From: Planctomycetaceae bacterium
GTDB taxonomy: Bacteria > Planctomycetota > Planctomycetia > Planctomycetales > Planctomycetaceae
Assembly: GCA_020426085.1 (NCBI GenBank)
Contig: JAGQQP010000227.1
Location: 1 to 6,815, forward strand
Length of the DNA stretch: 6,815 nucleotides
Direction: 5' to 3'
Below, one piece after another: positions 1-6,182 of the stretch. The notes under the pieces are model-generated. The model saw nothing but the letters and a program-made list of their open reading frames with translations, was not told the origin of the DNA and made no database searches. The translations under genes and the position numbers were made by a program. Position 1 is the first letter of the stretch. Every line of letters starts with the position of its first letter.

Positions 1-878
1 CGCTGTGTGAGAGAACCTTCGGTGAAGGGGGGATGTCCCGTTAAGAGAAAGTACAGGGTACAACCCAGGCTGTAGATGTCCGCGCGGGAGTCCACCTGAT
101 GACTGTCGATTGCCTGTTCGGGTGCCAGATAATCTGCGGTTCCCAGAACCTTTTCGTCGTGTGCAATCGTCAGGGACTTGTCTTCCCCTTCATGAAAGAA
201 CCGTGCCAGTCCCAGGTCAAGAATTTTGACAACCCCTTTGGAATCCACCAGCAGGTTGCCCGGCTTGACGTCGCGGTGCACCATGTCTGCTTCATGGGCA
301 TGGGCCAGGCCTTTGGCTGCCTGGCGGATATAGTTGACCGCATCGCGAATATCAAGGGGACCGTTTTTAGTCACGATTTCCTGTAAATCCTGACCGTCCA
401 CATATTCCATGACCAGAAAATGAATTTCCGTATCATTCTCTTTTTCATGGTCCACATCATAAGCGCGCACGATGTTAATGTGATCCAGAGACGCCACCGC
501 CTGTGCTTCACGATGAAAGCGCGCGAGATAAGAGGCGTCATTCACCCGTTTCGAGGGGAGCACCTTGATGGCACAGCGGCGCCGCATCAGCACGTGTTCG
601 GCCAGATAAACCGAACTCATGCCCCCTTTGCCGACCAGGTCCAGCAGACGGTATTTCCCCAGGAAAAAACCTTTGTGTTTGCCTTGCAGCAGCTTGTTGG
701 CCTGCCAGCGTGTCAGCAGGGATCGCGAAATGAGTTCGTCGGCAACCTCAGCAGGTTCTCCCAGCTTCACCCCTTTTTCCTGATATTCGGAAAGCAGCTT
801 CTTCAGCTGATCGACCGAAACCAAACCGCTCTGTTTTACCAGGTTTAAAAAAGCCTCGGCCGTTAGTTTGCCTGCCAT
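1..878 (-). CDS. Hanks-type serine/threonine protein kinase, N-terminal part (runs off left edge)
   Basis: Seen: reading the minus strand from the ATG at 878 gives 292 open residues with no stop before the window edge, so the C-terminus is missing. An in-frame TAA lies two codons upstream, so this ATG is the most upstream possible start. Residues 1-75 form a helical region before the kinase fold begins ([20 protein letters not shown], 73-92). Kinase landmarks are all present: glycine loop GKGGMSSV (83-90), ATP lysine K105 in CAIK, helix-C glutamate E124, catalytic loop HRDVKPGN (201-208, D203), metal-binding D221 in DLG, APE (252-254) and D267 in DIYSLG. DLG replaces the textbook DFG, which is frequent in bacterial kinases. 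Known: the family phosphorylates Ser/Thr of proteins in the cytoplasm, and many planctomycete members carry a transmembrane segment and sensor repeats after the kinase domain; whether this one does cannot be seen. Transcribed divergently from the rest of the window. Its substrate is unknown. Confidence 0.95.
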   Translation of the reverse strand, partial: MAGKLTAEAFLNLVKQSGLVSVDQLKKLLSEYQEKGVKLGEPAEVADELISRSLLTRWQANKLLQGKHKGFFLGKYRLLDLVGKGGMSSVYLAEHVLMRRRCAIKVLPSKRVNDASYLARFHREAQAVASLDHINIVRAYDVDHEKENDTEIHFLVMEYVDGQDLQEIVTKNGPLDIRDAVNYIRQAAKGLAHAHEADMVHRDVKPGNLLVDSKGVVKILDLGLARFFHEGEDKSLTIAHDEKVLGTADYLAPEQAIDSHQVDSRADIYSLGCTLYFLLTGHPPFTEGSLTQ

Positions 879-1245
879 TTTTTACCAATTCGCTCAACAT
901 GTCCTGCGATGAATCTCTATATTCCGTAAGGTAATAGTAACACTCTAGCATCAGTTTTAACGACTGACCAGTATTGGTTTAAGGATTCTACCGAATCATC
1001 GGAAAGGTCATTCCTCCTTCGACCGTCCACAGGCTCCTTTCCTGTCCTGTATTTTTTGAACACTATTTCAGATTCCGGAGTGGAAGACTCTCGCCTGTCT
1101 GGATTTTTTGATAAAACCGGTAAGAGATTCAAAAAGCCCGGCAATTGACTATAATATTCACGGTCAATATTCGATTAATAAAGTATCGACCAGGGACCGG
1201 GAACTTACTTGGATAACAAGTGACAGATGCGAGCAGGATCTTGAT
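879..1245. other. Intergenic region between divergent genes
   Basis: This 367-nt gap separates the divergent kinase and glutaredoxin-like genes and should hold both promoters. A 75-residue minus-strand frame (917-1144) and the upstream extension of the glutaredoxin frame (from 1108) are open, but neither looks like protein: no recognisable motif, hydrophobic pattern or good ribosome site. The clearest signal is the AT-rich segment near 1145-1180. A small inverted repeat, GATTC TACC GAATC (984-997), is present but short. I see no tRNA or riboswitch-like structure. Confidence 0.6.
1127..1173 (+). promoter_or_regulatory. Candidate promoter of the glutaredoxin-like gene
   Basis: A perfect -10 hexamer TATAAT lies at 1150-1155, with only a weak -35 (ATTCAA, 1127-1132) 17 nt upstream. 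An alternative overlapping reading uses TTGACT (1145-1150) as -35 and TATTCG (1168-1173) as -10, also with 17-nt spacing. The 7-mer AATATTC occurs twice here (1153-1159 and 1166-1172). Either promoter would leave a leader of roughly 70-90 nt before the ATG at 1246. Assigned by eye from sigma-70 consensus; planctomycete promoters are poorly defined, so this is tentative. Confidence 0.35.
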
Positions 1246-1926
1246 ATGAGCACAATGACACAGAAAGAAGAGCTTCCACATGGATTACCATTCTTAGGTA
1301 ACTCAATGTTATTTCTAGGCTTAGGAATAATGGCTCTCTCACTGACCGGTACCGAATGGCTGCCATTTAATATGCCCCGTTCCTGGTACCAGAGCCCATC
1401 GATCTGGAATCTGCTGGCATTCTGCCTGACCTGTGGCGGCATTGCTGTCCTGAAACAGGTTTCCAGCACAGAAATGAAAAACAGCGAACGAGGCCGCCAG
1501 CTTCCTCAAAAAGAGGACTGGATGCCCGAAGATCCGGGCCAGCGTTTCGAAACGCTGATTGTTTATACGAAAGAAAGCTGCCCGCTCTGCGATGAAGCTG
1601 CGGAAATCCTGGAAGACTACGCAGCCTATCTGCCCGAAATCGAATTTATAGACATCTACAGCGATCCCGGTCTGATCGAACAGTTCGGAACCTGTGTCCC
1701 CGTCGTAGCCATCGATGGGAAAATCCGCTTTCGTGGCAGGATCAACGAAGTGCTGCTGCGACGTTTAATTGCGGCTTCCCCCGTAACGATCGCCCCTGCC
1801 GCCTCATCAGGGTGTGGCTGCAATAAGCAGAGTTGTGGCTGTAAACGCCAGAAATCCAGTCAAGATTCCCACTGCGAATCGACCAGTCCATCGACGGGCT
1901 GTGGTGGTCAGTGCAAATGTGCCTGA
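1246..1926 (+). CDS. Membrane-anchored glutaredoxin-like (thioredoxin-fold) protein with Cys-rich tail
   Basis: 226 residues from the ATG at 1246, preferred over the longer open frame from 1108 because AGGA (1235-1238) sits 7 nt upstream and the extra 46 residues look non-coding. Domains in order: short N-terminus; transmembrane segment about 15-36; short loop; transmembrane segment about 52-70; a charged linker; a glutaredoxin-like domain about 101-178; and a cysteine-rich tail 188-226. The redox motif is CPLC (C112, C115) after the beta strand LIVYTKES, and TCVPVVAIDGK (149-159) supplies the cis-proline (P152) strand typical of the fold; this resembles the DUF836/glutaredoxin-like group. 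The tail has eight cysteines (C190, 192, 197, 199, 210, 219, 223, 225), like a small metal-binding peptide. Positive charges after the second helix suggest a cytoplasmic redox domain. Likely a thiol-disulfide or metal-handling role, but the substrate is unknown. CLTC (60-63) is a second CXXC inside the second helix. Confidence 0.85.
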   Translation: MSTMTQKEELPHGLPFLGNSMLFLGLGIMALSLTGTEWLPFNMPRSWYQSPSIWNLLAFCLTCGGIAVLKQVSSTEMKNSERGRQLPQKEDWMPEDPGQRFETLIVYTKESCPLCDEAAEILEDYAAYLPEIEFIDIYSDPGLIEQFGTCVPVVAIDGKIRFRGRINEVLLRRLIAASPVTIAPAASSGCGCNKQSCGCKRQKSSQDSHCESTSPSTGCGGQCKCA

Positions 1927-1938
1927 CCGCATTTTGAG

Positions 1939-1951
1939 CCGATTCCATCGG
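1939..1951 (+). other. Small hairpin after the glutaredoxin-like gene
   Basis: CCGAT-TCC-ATCGG forms a perfect 5-bp stem with a 3-nt loop, 12 nt after the stop codon at 1926. It is followed by an A-run rather than a T-run, so it is not a good intrinsic terminator on the plus strand. It could be a transcript-end structure or chance. Confidence 0.25.
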
Positions 1952-2050
1952 AAAAACGGTGCACAGCCAGCAAAAAACGGTTTATCGGTTATTGTGATTC
2001 CGCCTTAAATGAGATAAATTACTTCCAGCAGGCACGATTCCCGAAACGAA

Positions 2051-2078
2051 TTCAACTACAACGTGTCCGAATTTTAAT
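2051..2078 (+). promoter_or_regulatory. Candidate promoter of the response regulator gene
   Basis: TTCAAC (2051-2056) and TTTAAT (2073-2078) are separated by 16 nt and lie 27 nt upstream of the ATG at 2105. Each differs from the sigma-70 consensus by two positions. The 178-nt gap before this gene suggests it has its own promoter, but this exact choice is only a by-eye proposal. Confidence 0.25.
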
Positions 2079-2104
2079 TTCACGAAAGCTTTAGGCATAA
2101 GACC

Positions 2105-2578
2105 ATGTCGTCTGAAATCTCTTTGAAGAATTCAAAAATACTCATCGCAGATGACAATCATCAGAACTGCGAACTGCTGGACGCGTATCTGCTGGACGAA
2201 GGTTATGAAACGTTTATGGCCTACGATGGGAAAGAGACACTGGAAAAGGTCGCTGAAATCGACCCCGACCTGATCCTGCTGGACATCATGATGCCGAAAC
2301 TGAGTGGATACGAAGTCTGTGCCCAGTTGAAGCAGAGTGATGAAACAAAAGATATTCCGATCCTCGTGATCACTGCTCTGAACGAAATGGGCGATATCGA
2401 GAAGTCGGTTCAGGCCGGCTGCGATGACTTTCTGACCAAGCCCGTCAATCGAATCGAATTAACGACCCGCGTCCGCTCTCTGTTACGTGTCCGACACCTG
2501 ACACACGAGCGCGATCGTCTGCTGGCTTATCTCGCTGAAGTAGAAGGCACGACCCGTTCTACTTCCAGCGAATCATAA
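2105..2578 (+). CDS. Single-domain response regulator (CheY-like receiver)
   Basis: 157 residues, almost entirely one receiver domain (about 10-128). Conserved residues are all visible: acidic pair D16-D17 (IADDN), phospho-acceptor D60 in LLDIMMPKLSG, switch threonine T90 in VITA, aromatic F109, and K112 in LTKP. After the domain comes a short charged helix (RHLTHERDRLLAYLAEVEG, about 130-148) and a Ser/Thr-rich end, with no DNA-binding or enzymatic output domain. Known: such proteins take a phosphate from a sensor histidine kinase and act through protein contacts, as CheY or DivK do. No histidine kinase or phosphotransfer protein lies in the window, so its partner is elsewhere. The core resembles PleD-type first receivers, which end in a similar helix. 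The ATG at 2105 has no strong ribosome site, but residues 10 onward begin the domain at the expected place. Confidence 0.93.
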   Translation: MSSEISLKNSKILIADDNHQNCELLDAYLLDEGYETFMAYDGKETLEKVAEIDPDLILLDIMMPKLSGYEVCAQLKQSDETKDIPILVITALNEMGDIEKSVQAGCDDFLTKPVNRIELTTRVRSLLRVRHLTHERDRLLAYLAEVEGTTRSTSSES

Positions 2579-2594
2579 ATACAGTGGCAAACCA

Positions 2595-2610
2595 CTTTCC
2601 CTCAGGAAAG
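2595..2610 (+). other. Small hairpin after the response regulator gene
   Basis: CTTTCC-CTCA-GGAAAG is a perfect 6-bp stem with a 4-nt loop, 16 nt after the stop at 2578. No T-run follows (AATTCCGG), so it is at most a weak transcript-end structure. Confidence 0.3.
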
Positions 2611-2645
2611 AATTCCGGTCTGCACTAATTTCATAATCCTGCTCA

Positions 2646-2693
2646 GTCCCGGCACCGTCTGCCTCTGAGTCTCGCTGTACTTGTTTGCCGGAC
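2646..2693 (+). other. Long-loop inverted repeat in the leader of the rlmI-like gene
   Basis: GTCCCGGCA (2646-2654) can pair with TGCCGGAC (2686-2693), giving 8 base pairs with one bulged C around a loop of about 31 nt. It ends 37 nt before the ATG at 2731. It might be a folded leader RNA or a protein-binding palindrome; it might also be chance. There is no T-run to make it a terminator. Confidence 0.25.
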
Positions 2694-2730
2694 ACTGACG
2701 CTCCTGCGACCCTTTGATTAGAAAACTCTC

Positions 2731-3981
2731 ATGAGTGACTCACAACCCTCGGTCTCCGACGATCACGTCGCCACCGATACCAGACCAGTTCCTCGCGTGA
2801 CATTGAAACCACGACGCGCGCTCCCCTTCTTTGGACGACATCCCTGGGTGTTTGCCGGTGCCATCTCCCGGATTGAAGGCAATCCCAATGTCGGTGAGGA
2901 AGTGATTCTGCTTTCCGACAAAAATGAATTTATCGCCCGTGGGCTGTACAACCCCAACAGTAATATTCGCGTCCGCCTGTATTCCTGGAATGAATCGGAA
3001 GTCCTGGACGAACCGTTCTGGACCAGTCGACTTGAGCAGGCCGTGACATTACGGGAACAGGTCGGGCTGCTCGAAAACTTTGAGACTTCCGGCTGCCGAC
3101 TGGTCTTCAGTGAATCCGATCAGCTTTCAGGGCTGACCATCGATCGTTACGGTGCCTGGTTCCTGGTCCAGTTTTCCAGCCTGGCGCTCTCGCAGAAACA
3201 GGACCTGATCATTCAATTCCTCAAGGAACGTTTTCCGGCAAAGGGAATCTGGCTCAGAACCGAAAAAGGGATGCGGGAGGCCGAAGGACTGGAAATCTCC
3301 GATCAGCTTCTGGATGGCGAAGAACCACCGGCTCACTTCTTCCTGGAAGAAAACGGAATTCGTTACGGGATGAGCATGGTCACCGGTCAGAAGACCGGCT
3401 TTTACCTGGATCAGCGGGAAAACCGTCTCGCCGCGGCCCGCTATCTGAAAAATCATCGCACACTGGAACTGCATTGTTACACCGGCGCGTTCGGACTGAA
3501 TGCCGTCATCCACGGACAGGCACAATCGGTCCTGTCTTACGACTCCTCACAGTCGGCCATCGATCAGGCGACTGCGAATGCAGAGTTGAACGGCGTGGGC
3601 AATCGCATCCGCTTTCAGACCGGTAAAGCGTATGCAGTTCTGGAACAGTTTAAAGCAGAAGGGGAGCAGTTTGATTCCATCATTCTCGATCCCCCAAAGA
3701 TGGCCCGGCACCGCAGCGGCGTCAAACAGGCATTGAAAGGTTATTTCAGCCTCAATCGCCTGGCATTTGATGTCCTGAAGCCGGGAGGCATTCTGATTAC
3801 CTGCAGCTGCTCCGGTTTGATCACCCTGGTCGAATTTCAGCAGATGCTCGCATCGGTTTCACAACACACCGGACGGCACATGCAGATTCTGGAACAACGC
3901 AGCCAGCCGGCTGACCATCCTGTCTCTCCAAGTTGTCCTGAAAATCAATACTTGAAGTGTTTTATCTGCCGCGTGCTGTAA
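2731..3981 (+). CDS. rlmI: RlmI-type 23S rRNA (cytosine-C5) methyltransferase
   Basis: 416 residues, against 396 for E. coli RlmI, which makes m5C1962 in 23S rRNA from S-adenosylmethionine. Order of parts: a polar N-terminal tail (1-22); a PUA RNA-binding domain (about 23-100) with the typical GRHPWVFAGAI (35-45); a linker domain; then the Rossmann methyltransferase fold. Family motifs are clear: GQKTGFYLDQRENR (219-232), SAM-binding motif I LELHCYTGAFG (245-255), DPPK (320-323), TCSCSG (357-362) with candidate catalytic cysteines, and a C-terminus ADHPVSP...YLKCFICRVL that closely follows E. coli RlmI (ADHPV...YLKGFACRVM, from memory). No obvious Shine-Dalgarno precedes the ATG at 2731; the extra N-terminal residues leave some doubt about the start, though the PUA domain needs most of this frame. 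The family also includes other RNA and DNA m5C enzymes (COG1092), so the exact target base is inferred. The gene lies 59 nt before a second rRNA-methyltransferase-like gene. Confidence 0.9.
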   Translation: MSDSQPSVSDDHVATDTRPVPRVTLKPRRALPFFGRHPWVFAGAISRIEGNPNVGEEVILLSDKNEFIARGLYNPNSNIRVRLYSWNESEVLDEPFWTSRLEQAVTLREQVGLLENFETSGCRLVFSESDQLSGLTIDRYGAWFLVQFSSLALSQKQDLIIQFLKERFPAKGIWLRTEKGMREAEGLEISDQLLDGEEPPAHFFLEENGIRYGMSMVTGQKTGFYLDQRENRLAAARYLKNHRTLELHCYTGAFGLNAVIHGQAQSVLSYDSSQSAIDQATANAELNGVGNRIRFQTGKAYAVLEQFKAEGEQFDSIILDPPKMARHRSGVKQALKGYFSLNRLAFDVLKPGGILITCSCSGLITLVEFQQMLASVSQHTGRHMQILEQRSQPADHPVSPSCPENQYLKCFICRVL

Positions 3982-4040
3982 TTGCGGCGTCCACTGATCA
4001 GGTACTACATCACAGATACAGTTCTGAAAATAGAAACATC

Positions 4041-5135
4041 ATGTCGCGTAAGTCGAAAAAAAAACAACGCCTGAAAAAACAGGCACCTCCGCCGGAACAG
4101 ATGCTGCTGGATTTCCTGCCTGCAGACTGGCACTCTGCACAGACACTCTGCTTCCAGTCCAATCTGTATCCCCTGACGACTGCGTTGATGAAGCGTGTCA
4201 CAGAAACTGATCAGGTCGACTGTTTCAGCTTCGATAAAACGATTGCGCAGCGAATTGGTCACAAATGCAGTCTCCTGCAGGAAGAGCAGGAGGGGGCACC
4301 GGCCTTTAACACGATCTGCGACAGCGAGCTGCCTGCAAACGACTATGAAGCGGTACTGCTGCCGCTCTCAGAACAGTTCTCCGATGAACTGGCACGCGAA
4401 CTGACACTCTCTGCCGCTTACGCGCTGCAGACAGGTGGAACGCTGACAATTGCTTCTTCGCGTACCAAAGACTACGAGTACCATAAATTTCTACAGACGC
4501 TGTTCAACAAAGTCACACGCATCTCCTCTGATGTCGGCATCGTCTACCAGGGGAAGCGACAGCAGACACTGCCGGAGAAAAAATGTCTGCAGGACGAGTC
4601 CGCCATGCGGGAAGGTGAAAAACTGCTTTATGCCTATACGCTGCCGGGTGTCTTCAGTCACCGGCGTCCCAACCAGAGTGCCCGCGCCCTGATCAATCTG
4701 ATGGAGCTCTCCGACGAATCATCCATCCTCAACCTGGAGTGTGGTTCCGGTATCGTCTCGTTTGTGGCAGCCAACCGCTGTCCCGGCGCTCAGATTCATG
4801 CCATCGACAGTAATGCCCGGGCGGTCAAATGCACAGAGCAGGGGATCGAGAAGAATCAACTCACTAACGTTTCCGTGAAGCTGGCCGCGATTGACGAAGG
4901 AATCATGCCTGAAAGCTATGATTACCTGCTGACCAATAAATCTTATTTCAACAGCGAAGAGCAGGGCGAGGCCTTTCTGCAGATGTGCCTGCGTGCATTG
5001 AAGCCCGGAGGGCTGCTGCAGTTCTCCACCAAGCAGTATCAGTGGTATGCTCATCGCCTGCTTGATCTGTTCACCGATGTCGCCATTGATGGAGCCGTCC
5101 ATCACTTCATGCTCTCGGCCAGAAAACCGGAATAA
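4041..5135 (+). CDS. RsmC/RlmG-like class I SAM-dependent methyltransferase
   Basis: 364 residues from the ATG at 4041. The frame stays open back to 3957, but that part overlaps the end of the preceding gene and looks like leftover sequence. The N-terminus is strongly basic (eight Lys/Arg in residues 3-13), as expected for rRNA contact. Residues about 20-190 look like the degenerate first methyltransferase-like half known from RsmC and RlmG, without a SAM motif. GVFSHRRPNQSARALI (203-218) matches the start of the active half (GVFS...G..LL in RsmC). Motif I is ILNLECGSG (229-237) and the acidic SAM-ribose residue is D256 in HAIDSN. The position of the base-binding motif NPP(F/Y) reads NKSY (299-302), so both prolines are absent. 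Known: RsmC makes m2G1207 in 16S rRNA and RlmG m2G1835 in 23S rRNA. Probably co-transcribed with the rlmI-like gene; activity is uncertain because of the NKSY change. Confidence 0.8.
   Translation: MSRKSKKKQRLKKQAPPPEQMLLDFLPADWHSAQTLCFQSNLYPLTTALMKRVTETDQVDCFSFDKTIAQRIGHKCSLLQEEQEGAPAFNTICDSELPANDYEAVLLPLSEQFSDELARELTLSAAYALQTGGTLTIASSRTKDYEYHKFLQTLFNKVTRISSDVGIVYQGKRQQTLPEKKCLQDESAMREGEKLLYAYTLPGVFSHRRPNQSARALINLMELSDESSILNLECGSGIVSFVAANRCPGAQIHAIDSNARAVKCTEQGIEKNQLTNVSVKLAAIDEGIMPESYDYLLTNKSYFNSEEQGEAFLQMCLRALKPGGLLQFSTKQYQWYAHRLLDLFTDVAIDGAVHHFMLSARKPE
4056..4084 (+). other. A9 homopolymer followed by hairpin at start of RsmC-like gene
   Basis: Nine consecutive A (4056-4064) encode three lysines at codons 6-8. 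Four nucleotides later a perfect inverted repeat GCCTG-AAAAAA-CAGGC (4069-4084) can form a 5-bp hairpin with a six-A loop. The layout resembles a slippage or frameshift site, but it may simply reflect a lysine-rich tail coded with AAA. Confidence 0.4.
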
Positions 5136-5317
5136 GACGCCACACCACAGACTGTACAGACCGTTTTTTCATTCACTGGTGCCCCCCGAGTCAATGCGTT
5201 ACCGGGCTGACTTAACATAAACTCACCAACCGCAAAATCACCGTTTGACCAATCAGCCACTTCTGAATTTAAGATGCAGAATCCATATTTTTCTGATCTT
5301 TTCCCAAGAAATCCTCG

Positions 5318-5346
5318 TTGACAGCGAAGAACTGATGTGAAAATAT
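5318..5346 (+). promoter_or_regulatory. Candidate promoter of the YiiX-like gene
   Basis: A perfect -35 hexamer TTGACA (5318-5323) is followed after 17 nt by AAATAT (5341-5346), a poor -10 (AATATC one base later is similar). It sits in the 289-nt gap after the RsmC-like gene and would leave a leader of about 70 nt. A T6 run at 5164-5169 earlier in the gap could contribute to ending transcription of the upstream gene, but I find no convincing stem in front of it. Confidence 0.35.
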
Positions 5347-5412
5347 CGTTTATGGCTCTGGAAGGACTTGAAAACAGCCTGCTGGAGCTGTGAATCAGAT
5401 TGCTCTTTTCAG

Positions 5413-5419
5413 AAGGAGG
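5413..5419 (+). promoter_or_regulatory. Strong Shine-Dalgarno site setting the YiiX-like start
   Basis: AAGGAGG ends 5 nt before the ATG at 5425. It is the best ribosome-binding site in the window and argues for this ATG over the upstream in-frame ATG at 5368, which has no comparable site. Confidence 0.8.
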
Positions 5420-5424
5420 CTGTT

Positions 5425-6153
5425 ATGTCATTATTCCTGTCAATTGCGGTCCTCGCAGCGACACCACAGGACACCCAAAGGAATGAACAGCCAGTCGAGG
5501 CTGGAATACCACAGATGACAACTAACTTTTCTACGTTCGACCAGCTGGCTGATTCCCTCTCATCCCGCGTGCAAACGGGAACCCTGCTGTTCAGTAAAGG
5601 CGATTGCCTTGCCGTTCGCATTTATACTCAAAGCGCTTACACTCATGTTGCCATGATTGTGATGCGAAATGGCGAACCTCTGGTCTACGACAGTATGAAC
5701 GGGGTCGGTGCCCGCTGCCTCACGTTGAAAAACTATCTGAATACACAACGCCCGGCAACCATCCATGTGTTTCAACCCAATACTGCATTCAATCCAACGA
5801 TGACAGAGCAGTATGAACGCTACCTGGATCAGAAGCTGGGAACTCCTTATTCAATCCGACATCACCTGACCGGCGCACGCGCCCGGGGAATTCATTGTGC
5901 GGAATATGCGATTGATGCACTTTCCGCCTGTCATCTGATGAAAGCGCAGGCACCTGCCAAAGTTTCTCCGGCCTCCCTGGTGACTGGCATTGTGCAGGCA
6001 AATCGCTATTCGCCCTCGGTCACCTTTGAACTGGAACGTCCTCCACTGGTGGCGGAAAAACCGCGAAACTGGTGTCACCAACTCTGGATGGATACCAAAA
6101 ACTGCACCTCCGCCTGCTGCGTGAAGCTGCGTGGCTGGGTTCTTTGTCAGTAA
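5425..6153 (+). CDS. YiiX/YebB-like permuted papain-fold (NlpC/P60-type) cysteine hydrolase, probably exported
   Basis: 242 residues from the ATG at 5425, chosen for its Shine-Dalgarno site. The first 12 residues (MSLFLSIAVLAA) are hydrophobic and could be a short signal peptide, though it lacks the usual basic N-region. The core begins at TGTLLFSKG (51-59). It shows the circularly permuted order of the YaeF/YiiX group: histidine first, H74 in SAYTHVAMIV (70-79), then VYDSMNGVGAR (87-97), and the nucleophile cysteine later, C158 in GIHCAEYAIDAL (155-166). Known: this group belongs to the NlpC/P60 superfamily and includes predicted amidases or peptidases of uncharacterised substrate, including lipid-linked or cell-wall targets. 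The C-terminal 26 residues carry five cysteines (C217, C227, C231, C232, C241), which could form disulfides outside the cytoplasm. No neighbour indicates the substrate. Family call is firm; specific activity is not. Confidence 0.8.
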   Translation: MSLFLSIAVLAATPQDTQRNEQPVEAGIPQMTTNFSTFDQLADSLSSRVQTGTLLFSKGDCLAVRIYTQSAYTHVAMIVMRNGEPLVYDSMNGVGARCLTLKNYLNTQRPATIHVFQPNTAFNPTMTEQYERYLDQKLGTPYSIRHHLTGARARGIHCAEYAIDALSACHLMKAQAPAKVSPASLVTGIVQANRYSPSVTFELERPPLVAEKPRNWCHQLWMDTKNCTSACCVKLRGWVLCQ

Positions 6154-6182
6154 ACGGCAGTCATCTGTCGCAACGCGGTTTC

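Noticed and set aside
99..848. Plus-strand open frames (99-386 and 420-848)
   Set aside because: They lie opposite the kinase gene, whose minus-strand translation contains every kinase motif; the plus-strand products show no motif.
917..1144. 75-residue minus-strand frame upstream of the kinase
   Set aside because: No motif, no good ribosome site, polar low-information sequence; it sits in the shared promoter region.
1108..1245. Upstream extension of the glutaredoxin-like gene
   Set aside because: The 46 extra residues look non-coding and would read through the best promoter-like sequence; the ATG at 1246 has AGGA at good spacing.
3957..4040. Upstream extension of the RsmC-like gene overlapping the rlmI-like gene
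   Set aside because: The basic, rRNA-protein-like N-terminus begins at 4041 and the preceding residues resemble nothing; overlap of the frames is accidental.
4719..5105. 128-residue minus-strand frame inside the RsmC-like gene
   Set aside because: Shadow of the methyltransferase frame; no recognisable domain.
5140..5170. Intrinsic terminator after the RsmC-like gene
   Set aside because: There is a T6 run, but the preceding CTGTACAG palindrome cannot form a stem with a workable loop and no other stem precedes the T-run.
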